In this document: positions 8,051-9,044 of the stretch, piece after piece | Layout of the letters: each line of letters starts with the position of its first letter | Position numbering within the stretch: the stretch's first letter is position 1 | NCBI GenBank assembly: GCA_035572335.1 | Contig: DATNAW010000167.1 | Coordinates: forward strand, 1 to 9,044 | DNA length: 9,044 nt | Direction: 5' to 3' | From: 66-474 sp035572335 | GTDB taxonomy: Bacteria; Pseudomonadota; Gammaproteobacteria; Xanthomonadales; Rhodanobacteraceae | The notes under the pieces: model-generated | What the model was told of the DNA's origin: nothing | Databases searched by the model: none | Seen by the model: the letters and a program-made list of their open reading frames with translations, nothing else | Program-made: the position numbers and the translations under genes

Positions 8051-8755
8051 ATGCCGCTTCGTTCTTCAAGCAAGCAACTCCTGCTCATCGGCGCTTCGCG
8101 CGGCCTCGGTCTTGCATTGGCCGCGGAATACCTGAAACGCGGGTGGGACGTGGTCGCCACCGAGCGAGACCGCCGTCCTTCCGGACTGCACGATCTCGCG
8201 CAAGCCCACGCCGGCCGGCTCGAAATCGAGCGCGTCGACATCAACCGCCCGGACCAGGTGGATGCGTTGCGCGCGCGGATGGCCGCGAGGCAGTTCGACA
8301 TGCTGTTCGTCAATGCCGGCGTCACGACCGCCCATCACGAAACGGCCGCGGAGGTATCAACCGACGAATTCGTGCGCGTGATGGTCACGAACGCCTTGAG
8401 CCCCTTGCGCGTCATCGAGACGCTCCAGGACGTAGTACGACCAGACGGCACGATCGGCGTCATGTCATCGGGACGCGGCAGCATCGCCAACAACGAAAAC
8501 GGCCACGAGGATGTCTACCGCGGCAGCAAGGCCGCGCTCAACATGTTCATGCGCAGCTTCGCGGCGCGCCACGCCGACGTCCCGCGGACCTTGCTGCTGA
8601 TGGCTCCGGGCTGGGTACGTACCGACATGGGCGGTCCGGATGCACGGCTCACGATCGCGGACAGCATCCCCAACCTGGCCGACACCATGGATGCGCAAGC
8701 CGGGAACCCCGGCCTTCGCTATCTCGACTATCTGGGACGGCAGGTGCCGTGGTGA
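8051..8755 (+). CDS. Short-chain dehydrogenase/reductase (SDR), classical type
   Basis: This is a complete 234-residue Rossmann-fold oxidoreductase. It shows the cofactor-binding glycine motif GASRGLG (14-20), a probable adenine-ribose contact near TERDRR (37-42), an acidic residue in VDIN (62-65), the structural NAG (88-90), catalytic Asn114, Ser139 or Ser140 in VMSSGRG, and the Tyr156-x3-Lys160 pair in YRGSK. The PGWVRTDMGG loop (186-195) is typical of SDRs related to the C-factor and carbonyl-reductase-like group. Basic residues after the second strand suggest NADPH. The substrate cannot be read from sequence. The start at 8051 gives a standard N-terminus with the glycine motif at residue 14; longer in-frame starts would overlap the PadR-family gene. 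It lies 77 bases after that gene, with a hairpin between them, so co-transcription is only partial at best. Confidence 0.9.
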   Translation: MPLRSSSKQLLLIGASRGLGLALAAEYLKRGWDVVATERDRRPSGLHDLAQAHAGRLEIERVDINRPDQVDALRARMAARQFDMLFVNAGVTTAHHETAAEVSTDEFVRVMVTNALSPLRVIETLQDVVRPDGTIGVMSSGRGSIANNENGHEDVYRGSKAALNMFMRSFAARHADVPRTLLLMAPGWVRTDMGGPDARLTIADSIPNLADTMDAQAGNPGLRYLDYLGRQVPW

Positions 8756-8834
8756 AACGGTCGCTGGTTCCCGATCAGGCCGCGTGCGTGGCGCGGGTCG
8801 AAACGGCGAATCGGCTGGTCGACATGAAGCGATG

Positions 8835-8978
8835 CCGGCGACCGTCAAGCGCGACGGCGTCAGCGCGCGACTGTGGAACGAGCATCATCGACCCGGCCGA
8901 CAGACGACGTGTGCTGCCATATCCGCCGCAATGAACGCGCCGATCGTGCCCGAACGCCGCGGCGTGTTCCAGATGTGA
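8835..8978 (+). pseudogene. Decayed remnant of a methylcrotonyl-CoA carboxylase beta 3' end
   Basis: This stretch aligns by eye to the 3' end of the intact carboxylase gene. 8835-8861 matches 6891-6917 with three mismatches, then 96 bases (32 codons) are missing. 8861-8978 matches 7013-7139 with 98 of 118 aligned bases identical and gaps of 2 and 7 bases. The peptide pieces ATVKRDG, SARLW and ISAAMNAPIVPERRGVFQM (parent: ISAAMNAPIEPERYGVFRM) share one frame. IIDPAD sits in a shifted frame because of the 2-base deletion, and the 7-base deletion restores the frame up to a stop at 8976-8978. There is no start, no active-site region and no upstream body, so it cannot encode a working subunit. A further 16-of-18 match at 8773-8790 to 6873-6890 hints that the remnant may reach farther left. 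Sequence evidence is strong; the origin is inference. Confidence 0.88.
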
Positions 8979-9044
8979 TCGCCTCGAACAGCGCTGTTTC
9001 GATCAACGATGCCGGGTCCATTTGCTTCGCACCTCAAAAAACGA

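Noticed and set aside
7224..8069. Minus-strand open frame of 281 codons opposite the PadR-family gene
   Set aside because: Shadow of the regulator gene; it also runs through the terminator hairpin and the AT-rich promoter region.
8987..8998. Perfect palindrome AACAGCGCTGTT near the right edge
   Set aside because: It is short, has no spacer, and no gene or promoter context is visible before the window ends, so I do not assign a role.

Overview
The window is high-GC bacterial DNA with dense genes. Gene content and protein style (a lipidated subtilase autotransporter, a leucine-degradation set, a YqjI-like PadR regulator) suggest a gammaproteobacterium of the Xanthomonadales, perhaps Rhodanobacteraceae. 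That placement is inference from style, not a database result.

Layout: the 3' end of an isovaleryl-CoA dehydrogenase gene (+) is followed by about 320 bases without a gene, holding a hairpin-rich element bounded by 10-bp inverted repeats (328-570). A 930-residue S8 serine protease autotransporter with a lipobox lies on the minus strand (613-3405). It is divergent from a thiolase gene (3637-4812, +), whose probable leader carries two stem-loops built from the same 6-mer. Next come a small alanine-rich lipoprotein (4972-5376) with a textbook rho-independent terminator, the beta subunit of methylcrotonyl-CoA carboxylase (5532-7139), a PadR-family regulator with a His/Gly-rich N-terminus (7308-7973), and a short-chain dehydrogenase (8051-8755). 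The window closes with a decayed second copy of the methylcrotonyl-CoA carboxylase 3' end (8835-8978).

Function: isovaleryl-CoA dehydrogenase, methylcrotonyl-CoA carboxylase and an acetoacetyl-CoA-type thiolase are successive parts of leucine/isovalerate degradation to acetyl-CoA. They are interleaved with unrelated envelope genes (autotransporter, lipoprotein) and a regulator/SDR pair, so the locus looks like a liu-type cluster that has been interrupted. The hydratase, biotin-carboxylase subunit and HMG-CoA lyase are not in view.

The most notable observation is the mccB tail remnant. It places the PadR-SDR segment between an intact and a decayed copy of the same gene end, which is the footprint of an old duplication or insertion.
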